Assembly (NCBI GenBank): GCA_934591845.1
Contig: CAKTPO010000002.1
Span: 62,001-126,000 of the forward strand
Length of the DNA stretch: 64,000 nt
Direction: 5' to 3'
Source of the DNA: an uncultured Oscillospiraceae bacterium
Lineage (GTDB): Bacteria > Bacillota > Clostridia > Oscillospirales > Oscillospiraceae
Below the pieces are notes generated by a model. That model had not been told where the DNA came from. It ran no database searches and saw only the letters and a program-made list of their open reading frames with translations. Positions 54,530 through 60,754 of the stretch are shown piece by piece (the stretch's first letter is position 1; every line of letters starts with the position of its first letter). Position numbers and translations under genes: made by a program.

Positions 54530-55266
54530 AGCTTTTTGTCCATGCCTTTTTCATGTGCCAGTCCATGTTCTGTGCCATTCCCTGTCCCTGTAAGGTTTGG
54601 AATGAGGATGCCAGAGACAAGCTCCTTTGGTGCCTCCCTCTGGTTGGCCTGGAAATCGGCCTTGTCTGGTGGGCTCTGGGGCTGGTGTGCCGGTACTTTG
54701 GCTTTACCCAGGCCGTTACAGCCTTGGTTCTATGCGGCTCCCCTTATTTTCTGACGGGATTTCTGCATCTGGATGGCTTTATGGACGTGACCGATGCGGT
54801 CAAGTCCTACCGGGATTTGGAACGCCGCCGGGAAATCCTCAAGGATTCCCACGTTGGCTCCTTTGCGGTGATCGGTTGCGTGCTGCTGATTCTGGCCCAG
54901 TTCGCGTTTTGCGTTTCCTTTAACCTCAAAACGGATTTTCGGATGCTGATCGTGATTCCCGTGGTCAGCCGCTGCTGCAGTGCTTTGGCGGTCAATGGTC
55001 TGCCCAAAATGGCCACCAGCCAGTACGCCCGAAAAAAAGTTCGCCCGGCGGATATCTGGATCCCGCTGTTGTTTCTGGCGGCGGCACTGGCCTTTGGCTT
55101 TTTGCTGCGGTTCCGCTGCGGGCTGGTTCTTGTGGTGGAGCTGACTGCCTACGGTCTGGCACTGCTGCGAAGCTATCGATCCCTAAAGGGAATGAACGGA
55201 GATATTTCAGGCTATTGCCTGACCATTGGAGAGCTGGCGGCCCTGGGGGCCCTGGCCATTTTGTAA
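54526..55266 (+). CDS. cobS: Adenosylcobinamide-GDP ribazoletransferase (cobalamin synthase)
   Basis: 246-aa membrane protein with five to six hydrophobic segments. The N-terminal FAIPCPCKVW-like region and the FLHLDGFMDVTDAVKS motif correspond to the acidic metal-binding motif of CobS, followed by DSHVGSFAVIG. It joins GDP-cobinamide to alpha-ribazole or its phosphate, completing the nucleotide loop. It is placed between cobU and the short CobU-like gene. Confidence 0.93.
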   Translation: MKLFVHAFFMCQSMFCAIPCPCKVWNEDARDKLLWCLPLVGLEIGLVWWALGLVCRYFGFTQAVTALVLCGSPYFLTGFLHLDGFMDVTDAVKSYRDLERRREILKDSHVGSFAVIGCVLLILAQFAFCVSFNLKTDFRMLIVIPVVSRCCSALAVNGLPKMATSQYARKKVRPADIWIPLLFLAAALAFGFLLRFRCGLVLVVELTAYGLALLRSYRSLKGMNGDISGYCLTIGELAALGALAIL

Positions 55267-55276
55267 GGAGGCAGCT

Positions 55277-55645
55277 ATGGAGCTGATCATCGGTGGAGCC
55301 TATCAGGGCAAGCGGGCCTTTGCCCGGGAAATACTGGGCATTCCGGAGGAGGAGATTTTTACCTGCACCGGAACGGAAATCGATTTTTCAAAAAAATGTA
55401 TCGACAAACTGGAGGAATATGTACTTGCCTGTATCCGCGCCGGGGTAGACCCCATGGACAAGCTGCGGCAGCAGGATTTGTCGGACAAGGTGCTGATCTG
55501 CATGGATATGTTCTGCGGTGTGGTGCCTATTGACGGGGAAATGCGGCTGTGGAGACATACCACAGGGCTGGTATGCCAGTACCTTGCAAAGGAAGCTTCT
55601 GCTATTCACCGGATGTTCTGCGGATTGGAGCAGCGGCTCAAATGA
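55277..55645 (+). CDS. Short CobU-like P-loop protein
   Basis: 122 aa. The N-terminus MELIIGGAYQGKRAFARE resembles the start of CobU, with a P-loop-like GGAYQGK ending in Lys but followed by Arg instead of Ser/Thr. The middle (VLACIRAGVDP) and the end (DMFCGVVPIDGEMRLWRHTTG) keep the CobU order of elements, including the late Walker B-like VLICMDMFCG. The region holding the catalytic His of full CobU is missing. It is therefore probably not a full kinase/guanylyltransferase. Start ATG 55277 follows AAGGAGG. It overlaps cobC by four bases. Confidence 0.75.
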   Translation: MELIIGGAYQGKRAFAREILGIPEEEIFTCTGTEIDFSKKCIDKLEEYVLACIRAGVDPMDKLRQQDLSDKVLICMDMFCGVVPIDGEMRLWRHTTGLVCQYLAKEASAIHRMFCGLEQRLK

Positions 55646-56187
55646 CAAAGCTCTATCTGATCCGCCATGGAAAGACCCAGGCTAATCTGGAACACCGCTA
55701 TTGCGGCTCTACGGACCTGCCCCTATCTCCCCAGGGAGCCGAGGAACTGCGAAACCTCCACTATGACATTTCCGGCGTCCGTTTTCTGACCTCCGGGATG
55801 CTGCGCACAGAGCAGACCCTACAGCTCCTATTCGGCCCTGTTCGCCATGAGACATGGCCGGAATTTCGGGAAGTGGATTTTGGCGTTTTTGAAATGGGAA
55901 CCTATGAGGACCTGAAAGAGGACCCGGCTTACCAAAACTGGATCACCGGGGACAATATGGCAAACATCCCCCCCCAGGGGGAGAGCGGCAACCAAATGTG
56001 CGCCCGGGTTTTGGCGGCACTGCCGGAATTACAGAAAGAGGATACGGTACTCATCACCCACGGAGGGGTAATCGCGGCCATCATGGCCCATCTGTTTCCG
56101 GAGGAAAACAAAAGCCGCTACCAGTGGCAGCCAAGTCCAGGCCGGGGATACCTGGTTGAGGGAAAAAAGTACCAACCAATTTTCTGA
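55642..56187 (+). CDS. cobC: Histidine phosphatase, probable alpha-ribazole phosphatase
   Basis: 181 aa. The phosphohistidine motif is YLIRHGKTQANLEHRYCGSTD. The second catalytic His is in LITHGGVIAAI. Gly-Ser-Thr-Asp after the RHG motif and the operon context support CobC, which removes the 5'-phosphate of the lower-ligand nucleotide. The start is ATG 55642 within ATGA. Last gene of the cobamide operon; no clear hairpin follows it before the tRNA-Leu promoter. Confidence 0.87.
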   Translation: MTKLYLIRHGKTQANLEHRYCGSTDLPLSPQGAEELRNLHYDISGVRFLTSGMLRTEQTLQLLFGPVRHETWPEFREVDFGVFEMGTYEDLKEDPAYQNWITGDNMANIPPQGESGNQMCARVLAALPELQKEDTVLITHGGVIAAIMAHLFPEENKSRYQWQPSPGRGYLVEGKKYQPIF

Positions 56188-56194
56188 AAAGGGA

Positions 56195-56223
56195 TTGACA
56201 AATTAAGGAATATACGGTATAAT
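56195..56223 (+). promoter_or_regulatory. Consensus promoter of tRNA-Leu
   Basis: TTGACA, 17-base spacer, TATAAT, all perfect, starting eight bases after the cobC stop. Confidence 0.9.
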
Positions 56224-56235
56224 ACACAAGCGCTT

Positions 56236-56318
56236 GCGAGAGTGTTGGAATGGTAGACAAGCACGTTTGAGGTGCGTGTGGTTACGCCGTGGGGGTTCGA
56301 GTCCCCTCTCTCGCACCA
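56236..56318 (+). tRNA. tRNA-Leu (anticodon GAG)
   Basis: 83 nt with encoded CCA. Acceptor stem GCGAGAG / CTCTCGC, anticodon stem CACGT / GCGTG with loop TTGAGGT (anticodon GAG), a variable arm GTGGTTACGCC typical of class II tRNAs, and T-loop GTTCGAGTC. It reads CUC and CUU. Confidence 0.95.
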
Positions 56319-56346
56319 AAAAGGAGCCCGCTGGGCTCCTTTTTTG
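56319..56346 (+). terminator. Terminator of tRNA-Leu
   Basis: AAAAAGGAGCCC / GGGCTCCTTTTTT stem with loop GCT directly after CCA. Confidence 0.92.
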
Positions 56347-56379
56347 CACCCATGATTCCATTGTAGGAGGGGAAAACCT

Positions 56380-56889
56380 ATGGAAAACATTCGGAAAGTG
56401 ATGCACGGTGACGAAAAAGCCTTGGCCTATGTCCAGACAGAAAGTTGGAAGGCGGCCTTCAACGACCTGATTCCTGAGGATGTGTTGGTTCATTCAACGG
56501 ATTTGAATAAAGCCACCGCCATGTACCAAAGGCTGTTGGATATGGAGAAGGGAAATGGCTATATTCTGGAAATAGACGGGAAACCCCATTGCATCGCCTG
56601 GTGGGATGCAGCCCGGGACGAGGATATGCAGGGTGCGGCAGAGCTGATCTGTATTCACTCCATGAAAGAAAACTGGGGCAAAGGTTATGGGCATATGATG
56701 ATGGAGCGGATCCTGGAAGATGTGCAGAAGGCAGGGTATCCCCAAATCATGCTTTGGGTGTTTGACACCAACGCCCGGGCTATTGGATTTTATAAGGCCC
56801 ACGGATTTGTTTCCACCGGAAGAAAACAGCCCGCTTTTGGAGCGGTAGAAGAACGGTACATCAAAAATCTGAACAGCGAGGGTGAATAA
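56380..56889 (+). CDS. GNAT family N-acetyltransferase
   Basis: 169 aa. Acetyl-CoA-binding motif A reads ELICIHSMKENWGKGYGHMMM (Q/R-x-x-G-x-G/A form as K-GYGHMM), and motif B is NARAIGFYKAHGF, typical of protein or small-molecule acetyltransferases. Substrate unknown. Start follows TGTAGGAGGGG. Its stop and the rsmE start share a base (TAATG), so the two genes are translationally linked. Confidence 0.88.
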   Translation: MENIRKVMHGDEKALAYVQTESWKAAFNDLIPEDVLVHSTDLNKATAMYQRLLDMEKGNGYILEIDGKPHCIAWWDAARDEDMQGAAELICIHSMKENWGKGYGHMMMERILEDVQKAGYPQIMLWVFDTNARAIGFYKAHGFVSTGRKQPAFGAVEERYIKNLNSEGE

Positions 56890-57614
56890 TGATTCGATTT
56901 TTTGTAACGCCTCAGGAACTGACAGACCGGTTTCATACCCTGACCGGTGAGAATGCCAAACACGCCAAAGTTTTGCGCCTCAAAACAGGGGAGGAGGTAC
57001 TGCTCTGTGACGGTCAAGGTATGGAGTGCCTGTGTACCCTGGAAGATCCGGACAAGCTGACCCTGGCCCTGGGGGAGCTTCGGAAATGCGAAAGTGAGGC
57101 ATCTGTCAGGGTCAGCGTGTATATGGCTTTTCCCAAAGCGGATAAGCTGGAACATGTGATCCAGAAGGCCACCGAATTGGGGGCGGCAGAGATCATTGCC
57201 TTCCCCTCAGAGCGGTGTGTGTCCAGGCCGGATGAAAAGAGCATTCAAAAGAAGCTGGAACGTTGGAGAAAAATCGCCGCTTCCGCGGCGGAGCAGTCCG
57301 GCCGTGGCGTGATCCCCCAGGTGCTGGTTTTGGGTTCCTACGGAGAGGCCCTGACCCGGGCGGCCCAGGCCGAGAAAGCAATTCTATTCTATGAACACGA
57401 AGATACCGTGACCCTCCACCGGGCTTTGGAACAGGGATCCTGGTCCACCGTGAGCCTGCTGACCGGCCCGGAGGGGGGCCTGGAAGAACGGGAAGTCTCC
57501 AAGGCGCTGGATGCCGGCCTTACGGTCTGCACCCTGGGCCGCCGCATCCTGCGCTGTGAAACGGCACCGTTGTGTGCTCTGTCCGCAGTGATGTATGCTA
57601 CCGGAGAATACTAA
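56889..57614 (+). CDS. rsmE: 16S rRNA (uracil(1498)-N3)-methyltransferase
   Basis: 241 aa SPOUT enzyme. An N-terminal PUA-like part (about 1-70, ENAKHAKVLRLKTGEEV) is followed by the trefoil-knot domain with KADKLEHVIQKATELG, SERCV, LLTGPEGGLEEREV and the C-terminal LGRRILRCETAPLCALS. It methylates U1498 of 16S rRNA. One-base overlap with the upstream GNAT gene. Confidence 0.95.
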   Translation: MIRFFVTPQELTDRFHTLTGENAKHAKVLRLKTGEEVLLCDGQGMECLCTLEDPDKLTLALGELRKCESEASVRVSVYMAFPKADKLEHVIQKATELGAAEIIAFPSERCVSRPDEKSIQKKLERWRKIAASAAEQSGRGVIPQVLVLGSYGEALTRAAQAEKAILFYEHEDTVTLHRALEQGSWSTVSLLTGPEGGLEEREVSKALDAGLTVCTLGRRILRCETAPLCALSAVMYATGEY

Positions 57615-57634
57615 GAAAACTCTGAAAATGCCCA

Positions 57635-57676
57635 GCGGCGGCGAAACGAACCACGTTTCGCCGCCGCTTTTGGCTT
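57635..57676. terminator. Terminator between rsmE and rlmH
   Basis: GGCGGCGAAACG / CGTTTCGCCGCC stem followed on the plus side by GCTTTTGGCTTTTTA. It abuts the convergent rlmH stop. Confidence 0.85.
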
Positions 57677-57677
57677 T

Positions 57678-58160
57678 TTATTTATGGTACCGGCTACCGG
57701 CCTGGATGGCCTCTGCCCGGTACAGCTGTTCCAACACCATGATCCGTGCCAGATGGTGGGGGAAGGTCATGGGACCCATGGACAGTCGAAAATCCGCCCG
57801 TTCCTTGACCCGTGGGGCCATGCCGAAGGAGGAGCCGATAAGAAAGCAAAGACTGCTTTTTCCGGAGAGCTTCACCTGGGCCAGCTTCTGGGCAAGAGCT
57901 TCACTGCTGAGTTCCTTTCCCTCAGGGGTAAAAACGCAGAACCAGGAGCCTTTTGGTATTTTAGAAAATATTTCCTCTGCCTCTTTTTCCAGTCCCGCCG
58001 CAATTTCCGCTGGACTGGGGTCTTCGGGAAGCCGACATTCCGGCAGCTCTAACAGGATGAATTTACAATAGCCGGACAGGCGTTTGGTGTATTCCTGGGC
58101 GGCGGAAATATAAAACTTTTCTTTCAGTTTTCCAATGGTGATCAGCGTGATTTCGGGCAT
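57678..58160 (-). CDS. rlmH: 23S rRNA (pseudouridine(1915)-N3)-methyltransferase
   Basis: 160 aa SPOUT enzyme of the YbeA family. It starts MPEITLITIGKLKEKFY and has FLIGSSFGMAPRVKERADFRLS and the C-terminal signature MTFPHHLARIMVLEQLYRAEAI. It methylates pseudouridine 1915 in helix 69 of 23S rRNA. Start follows AAAGGAGGC; promoter at 58182-58210. Confidence 0.96.
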   Translation of the reverse strand: MPEITLITIGKLKEKFYISAAQEYTKRLSGYCKFILLELPECRLPEDPSPAEIAAGLEKEAEEIFSKIPKGSWFCVFTPEGKELSSEALAQKLAQVKLSGKSSLCFLIGSSFGMAPRVKERADFRLSMGPMTFPHHLARIMVLEQLYRAEAIQAGSRYHK

Positions 58161-58181
58161 GGCTTCTGCCTCCTTTTCTCT

Positions 58182-58210
58182 ATCATACCATATTTAGGAA
58201 AGCGACGCAA
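58182..58210 (-). promoter_or_regulatory. Sigma-A promoter of rlmH
   Basis: Minus-strand TTGCGT, 17-base spacer, TATGAT, 22 bases before the rlmH start. Confidence 0.62.
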
Positions 58211-58262
58211 CGGAGTATTTTTTGTGCCCTTTCGGGAATTCTGATTTCAGGGAGGGATCCAC

Positions 58263-58412
58263 ATGAAAAAACAGGATAAAAAGAAAGCAATACCCCCAAT
58301 ACCCCAAGAGACAGGCCATTCAGGCACCATCCAAACAGACCCCCAGGGCAGCTATACGGGTCGACCGGAGGAGCTTTGGGAGGTGCCGGTGCAGGACGTA
58401 GACGATTTGTAA
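58263..58412 (+). CDS. 49-aa small protein, unknown function
   Basis: ATG at 58263 is preceded by CAGGGAGGGATCCAC, a good ribosome-binding site. The 49 residues begin very basic (MKKQDKKKAIPPIP) and have a Pro/Gly-rich middle (TDPQGSYTGRPEELWE). They end acidic (VPVQDVDDL). No hydrophobic segment, so cytosolic and probably disordered. Similar short proteins with a TDPQGSYTG motif and a PVQD-x-DDL end occur, to my recollection, in other Clostridia. It lies between the rlmH promoter and the convergent spoIIID. Confidence 0.65.
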   Translation: MKKQDKKKAIPPIPQETGHSGTIQTDPQGSYTGRPEELWEVPVQDVDDL

Positions 58413-58425
58413 CCAATTGGTGTGT

Positions 58426-58680
58426 TTATGGCCCGCTGCCTTTGTATTTCCGCCTGGTGGCCAGTCCGCCCCGGATATGGCGCTGCTCCTTATTCCGGTC
58501 CAGCACCACCCGCACCTGGGTATAAAGGGAATAATTGCACTGCCGCAGCCGCTGGGTCAGGTCCTTGTGAACTGTGGATTTGGAAATACCGAATTTCTGG
58601 GCAGCCGCCCGAACGGTGGCACCGGTATCAATCATGTAAAGGGCCAGCTCACTGGCCCGTTTTTCCATTTCTTCCTTCAC
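58426..58680 (-). CDS. spoIIID: Sporulation transcriptional regulator SpoIIID
   Basis: 84 aa. The helix-turn-helix ATVRAAAQKFGISKSTVHKDL and the basic RHIRGGLATRRKY tail match SpoIIID, a mother-cell regulator that works with sigma-E. The start is placed at GTG 58680: it follows GGAGGGGAGCGCT closely and gives an N-terminus co-linear with the B. subtilis protein, whereas ATG 58695 adds five residues and lacks a good site. It is usually an isolated gene near mreB or spoIIQ in other species; here neighbours are unrelated. Confidence 0.92.
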   Translation of the reverse strand: MKEEMEKRASELALYMIDTGATVRAAAQKFGISKSTVHKDLTQRLRQCNYSLYTQVRVVLDRNKEQRHIRGGLATRRKYKGSGP

Positions 58681-58764
58681 AGCGCTCCCCTCCATGGGTT
58701 TGTAGGACCCGAAAGCCCTTTCTCAATGATATTCTTTAGGCCAGGGTCTTATGAGTTCCCACAC

Positions 58765-58793
58765 TTGACAGGAAAGCGCTGAAGCACTAAAAT
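58765..58793 (+). promoter_or_regulatory. Promoter of the threonine aldolase gene
   Basis: TTGACA, 17-base spacer, TAAAAT, 24 bases before the start codon. Confidence 0.68.
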
Positions 58794-58817
58794 AATGGAA
58801 GAAATGAGGTGCTACAA

Positions 58818-59861
58818 ATGATTTACTTTAACAACGACTATAGCGAGGGCTGCCACCCGAGAATTCTGGAGGCCCTGACCCGGACCAATATGGAGCAGAC
58901 CCCCGGCTACGGCATGGATGATCACTGTGCAGCGGCGGCCAAAATGATTCGCTCCATTTGCGGTGACGATTCCTTGGCAGTTCACTTCCTGGTAGGTGGT
59001 ACCCAGACCAACCTGACGGTGATCGATGCGGCCCTGCGGCCTCACCAGGGAGTTGTGGGCGCAGAGTCGGCCCATATCAACGTCCACGAAACCGGCGCTG
59101 TGGAAGCCACCGGCCATAAGGTGTTGTGGCTTCCCGGAACAGAAGGAAAAATTGCTGCGGCCCAGGTCCGGGAAGCGGTGCTGGCCCACCGGGCAGACAG
59201 CAGTTTTGAGCATACCGTGCAGCCCAAAATGGTCTATATTTCCAATCCCACAGAATTGGGAACCCTGTATTCAAAGCAGGAGCTTCAGGAACTCTCCGAT
59301 ACCTGCCGGGAATTGGGGCTTTACCTGTTTCTGGATGGAGCACGGCTGGGCTACGGTCTGGAAGCGGCGGGGAACAACGTGACCATGGAGGACCTGGCAA
59401 GGCTGTGTGATGTGTTCTACATCGGCGGTACCAAGGTGGGAGCCTTGTTTGGGGAAGCAGTGGTGATTTCCAACCCGGAAATCAAGCAGGATTTCCGCTA
59501 TCTCATCAAGCAGCACGGTGGAATGCTGGCCAAAGGGCGGCTGTTGGGGCTCCAGTTTGAGACCCTTTTGGAAGACGGGCTGTATTTCCGAATCGCCCGC
59601 CAGGCAGACATTTTGGCGGACCAAATCAGAGCTTGTCTTTTGGAATGCAATGTGCCGCTGTTGGTTCCGGGCGTTACCAATCAGATTTTCCCCATTTTGC
59701 CGGATGATGTTCTGGAAGCCCTGTCCAAGACCTATGCCTTCTGTGAGCAAGAGCGGGTAGACGAGACCCACCGGGCGGTGCGATTCTGCACCAGCTGGGC
59801 CACCACCCAGGAGAACGTGGATGCTCTGTGCCAGGACTTGAAGCAGCTTCTTAAAAAGTAA
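58818..59861 (+). CDS. Low-specificity L-threonine aldolase / beta-eliminating lyase family
   Basis: 347 aa, PLP fold type I. The conserved start IYFNNDYSEGCHPRILEAL, the cofactor stacking region VHETGAVEATGH, the Asp in LFLDGARLGYGL and the Schiff-base Lys in FYIGGTKVGALFG are all visible. It splits threonine or allo-threonine into glycine and acetaldehyde. The start is ATG 58818 (GAGGTG upstream) rather than the GTG nine bases earlier. Confidence 0.9.
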   Translation: MIYFNNDYSEGCHPRILEALTRTNMEQTPGYGMDDHCAAAAKMIRSICGDDSLAVHFLVGGTQTNLTVIDAALRPHQGVVGAESAHINVHETGAVEATGHKVLWLPGTEGKIAAAQVREAVLAHRADSSFEHTVQPKMVYISNPTELGTLYSKQELQELSDTCRELGLYLFLDGARLGYGLEAAGNNVTMEDLARLCDVFYIGGTKVGALFGEAVVISNPEIKQDFRYLIKQHGGMLAKGRLLGLQFETLLEDGLYFRIARQADILADQIRACLLECNVPLLVPGVTNQIFPILPDDVLEALSKTYAFCEQERVDETHRAVRFCTSWATTQENVDALCQDLKQLLKK

Positions 59862-59875
59862 AACCGTTGATAATA

Positions 59876-59904
59876 TTGCATTTTGCTTAGAAAAATGGTA
59901 TGAT
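59876..59904 (+). promoter_or_regulatory. Promoter of the coiled-coil protein gene
   Basis: TTGCAT, 17-base spacer, TATGAT, 38 bases before the start codon. Confidence 0.7.
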
Positions 59905-59942
59905 TTACAGGTAAAAAGGACACGTTCAGGAGGAAGATCCGT

Positions 59943-60431
59943 ATGGCCAGAAAAGAACTGCGGCATATGAGCCGTGGAGAGCTGATCGATGTGATCTATG
60001 CGCTGAAAAAGCAGCAGGAAGAATTGGCTGCGGAAAATGAAGAACTGCGCCAGCAGCTTTCCCAGCGGGAGCTGAAGCTTCAAAAGGCCGGTTCCATCGC
60101 CGAGGCGGCCATGTCCCTGAACCAGGTGTTTGAAGCGGCCCAACAGGCGGCAGACCAGTATCTGCAATCGGTGTATGCCAATTGTGGGGATGCGGAAGAA
60201 ATGGCAAAGGGGATTCTGGCCGATGCCAATGCCCAGGCCCAAAAGACCCTGGAGGAGGCCCGCCATCAGTCCGAAACATTGCTTTCCCAGGCCAGGGCGG
60301 AAAAAGCCCAGACAGAGCAGGAATGTCAGGATCTTCGGCAGAAAACCGAGGAGGAGACCAAAGCCCGTTGGGAGGCCTTTGAACGCAGGGTAGGGGACCT
60401 GTTTATGAGCTACCAGAACGACCACCAGTAA
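59943..60431 (+). CDS. Coiled-coil protein (DivIVA-like layout), unknown function
   Basis: 162 aa, predicted almost entirely helical. The N-terminus RKELRHMSRGELIDVIYALKK is followed by a coiled coil (about 22-50), a short Ala-rich segment with EAAMSLNQVFEAAQQAADQY, and a second coiled coil (about 85-145) rich in Gln, Glu and Ala. The two-coil layout recalls DivIVA/GpsB or ATP synthase b-type stalks, but no membrane helix is present. Proteins with this N-terminal pattern occur in related Clostridia. Start follows AGGAGGAAG. Strong terminator downstream. Confidence 0.7.
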   Translation: MARKELRHMSRGELIDVIYALKKQQEELAAENEELRQQLSQRELKLQKAGSIAEAAMSLNQVFEAAQQAADQYLQSVYANCGDAEEMAKGILADANAQAQKTLEEARHQSETLLSQARAEKAQTEQECQDLRQKTEEETKARWEAFERRVGDLFMSYQNDHQ

Positions 60432-60465
60432 GAGGACACCCAAAATCCTACATCCATAAAGAAGA

Positions 60466-60524
60466 AAACCTGATACCGGCCCTACGCAAAGGCGTTTGCG
60501 CAGGAGACGGTATCAGGTTTTTTT
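60466..60524 (+). terminator. Terminator of the coiled-coil protein gene
   Basis: AAACCTGATACCG / CGGTATCAGGTTT stem, internal GCGCAAACGCC-type pairing in the loop, followed by a TTTTTT run. The T-run touches the stop codon of the convergent small gene. Confidence 0.85.
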
Positions 60525-60684
60525 ACAGCAGTTCATAGGAGAAATTTTCGAATTTAACCTTGTCGCCGATCTGGGCATCCCCCAGAATGGCCAGGGCTAC
60601 ATGGGATTGGGTGCCTGTCAAATCATACTGAACCACGGCGTAGTCCCCGTCAATATCGATAACGGTACCGATCAAGAGAATCAT
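60523..60684 (-). CDS. 53-aa small protein with HypC-like beta-barrel pattern
   Basis: The frame from ATG 60684 to TAA 60523 codes for 53 residues with the alternating strand pattern LIGTVIDIDGDYAVVQYD, VALAILGDAQIGDKVKFEN and FSYELL. The order (V-x-x-IDGD-x-AVV, VGD-x-V) is close to the small beta-barrel of HypC/HupF hydrogenase chaperones, but the essential N-terminal Met-Cys is missing. AAAGGA lies too near the first ATG, so translation may begin at TTG 60675. It is 38 codons shorter than typical HypC-plus-tail proteins. Function unknown. Confidence 0.6.
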   Translation of the reverse strand: MILLIGTVIDIDGDYAVVQYDLTGTQSHVALAILGDAQIGDKVKFENFSYELL

Positions 60685-60688
60685 CCTT

Positions 60689-60722
60689 TCAAAAAACCCT
60701 CCCCCAAAAACTGGGGGAGGGC
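60689..60722 (-). terminator. Terminator of nifJ
   Basis: Minus-strand stem CCCTCCCCCA / TGGGGGAGGG followed by TTTTTTGAAAGG. Its end forms the leader of the downstream small gene. Confidence 0.88.
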
Positions 60723-60754
60723 AGTTTCATTCAGGCAGGGTAGAGGTCAGGAAC

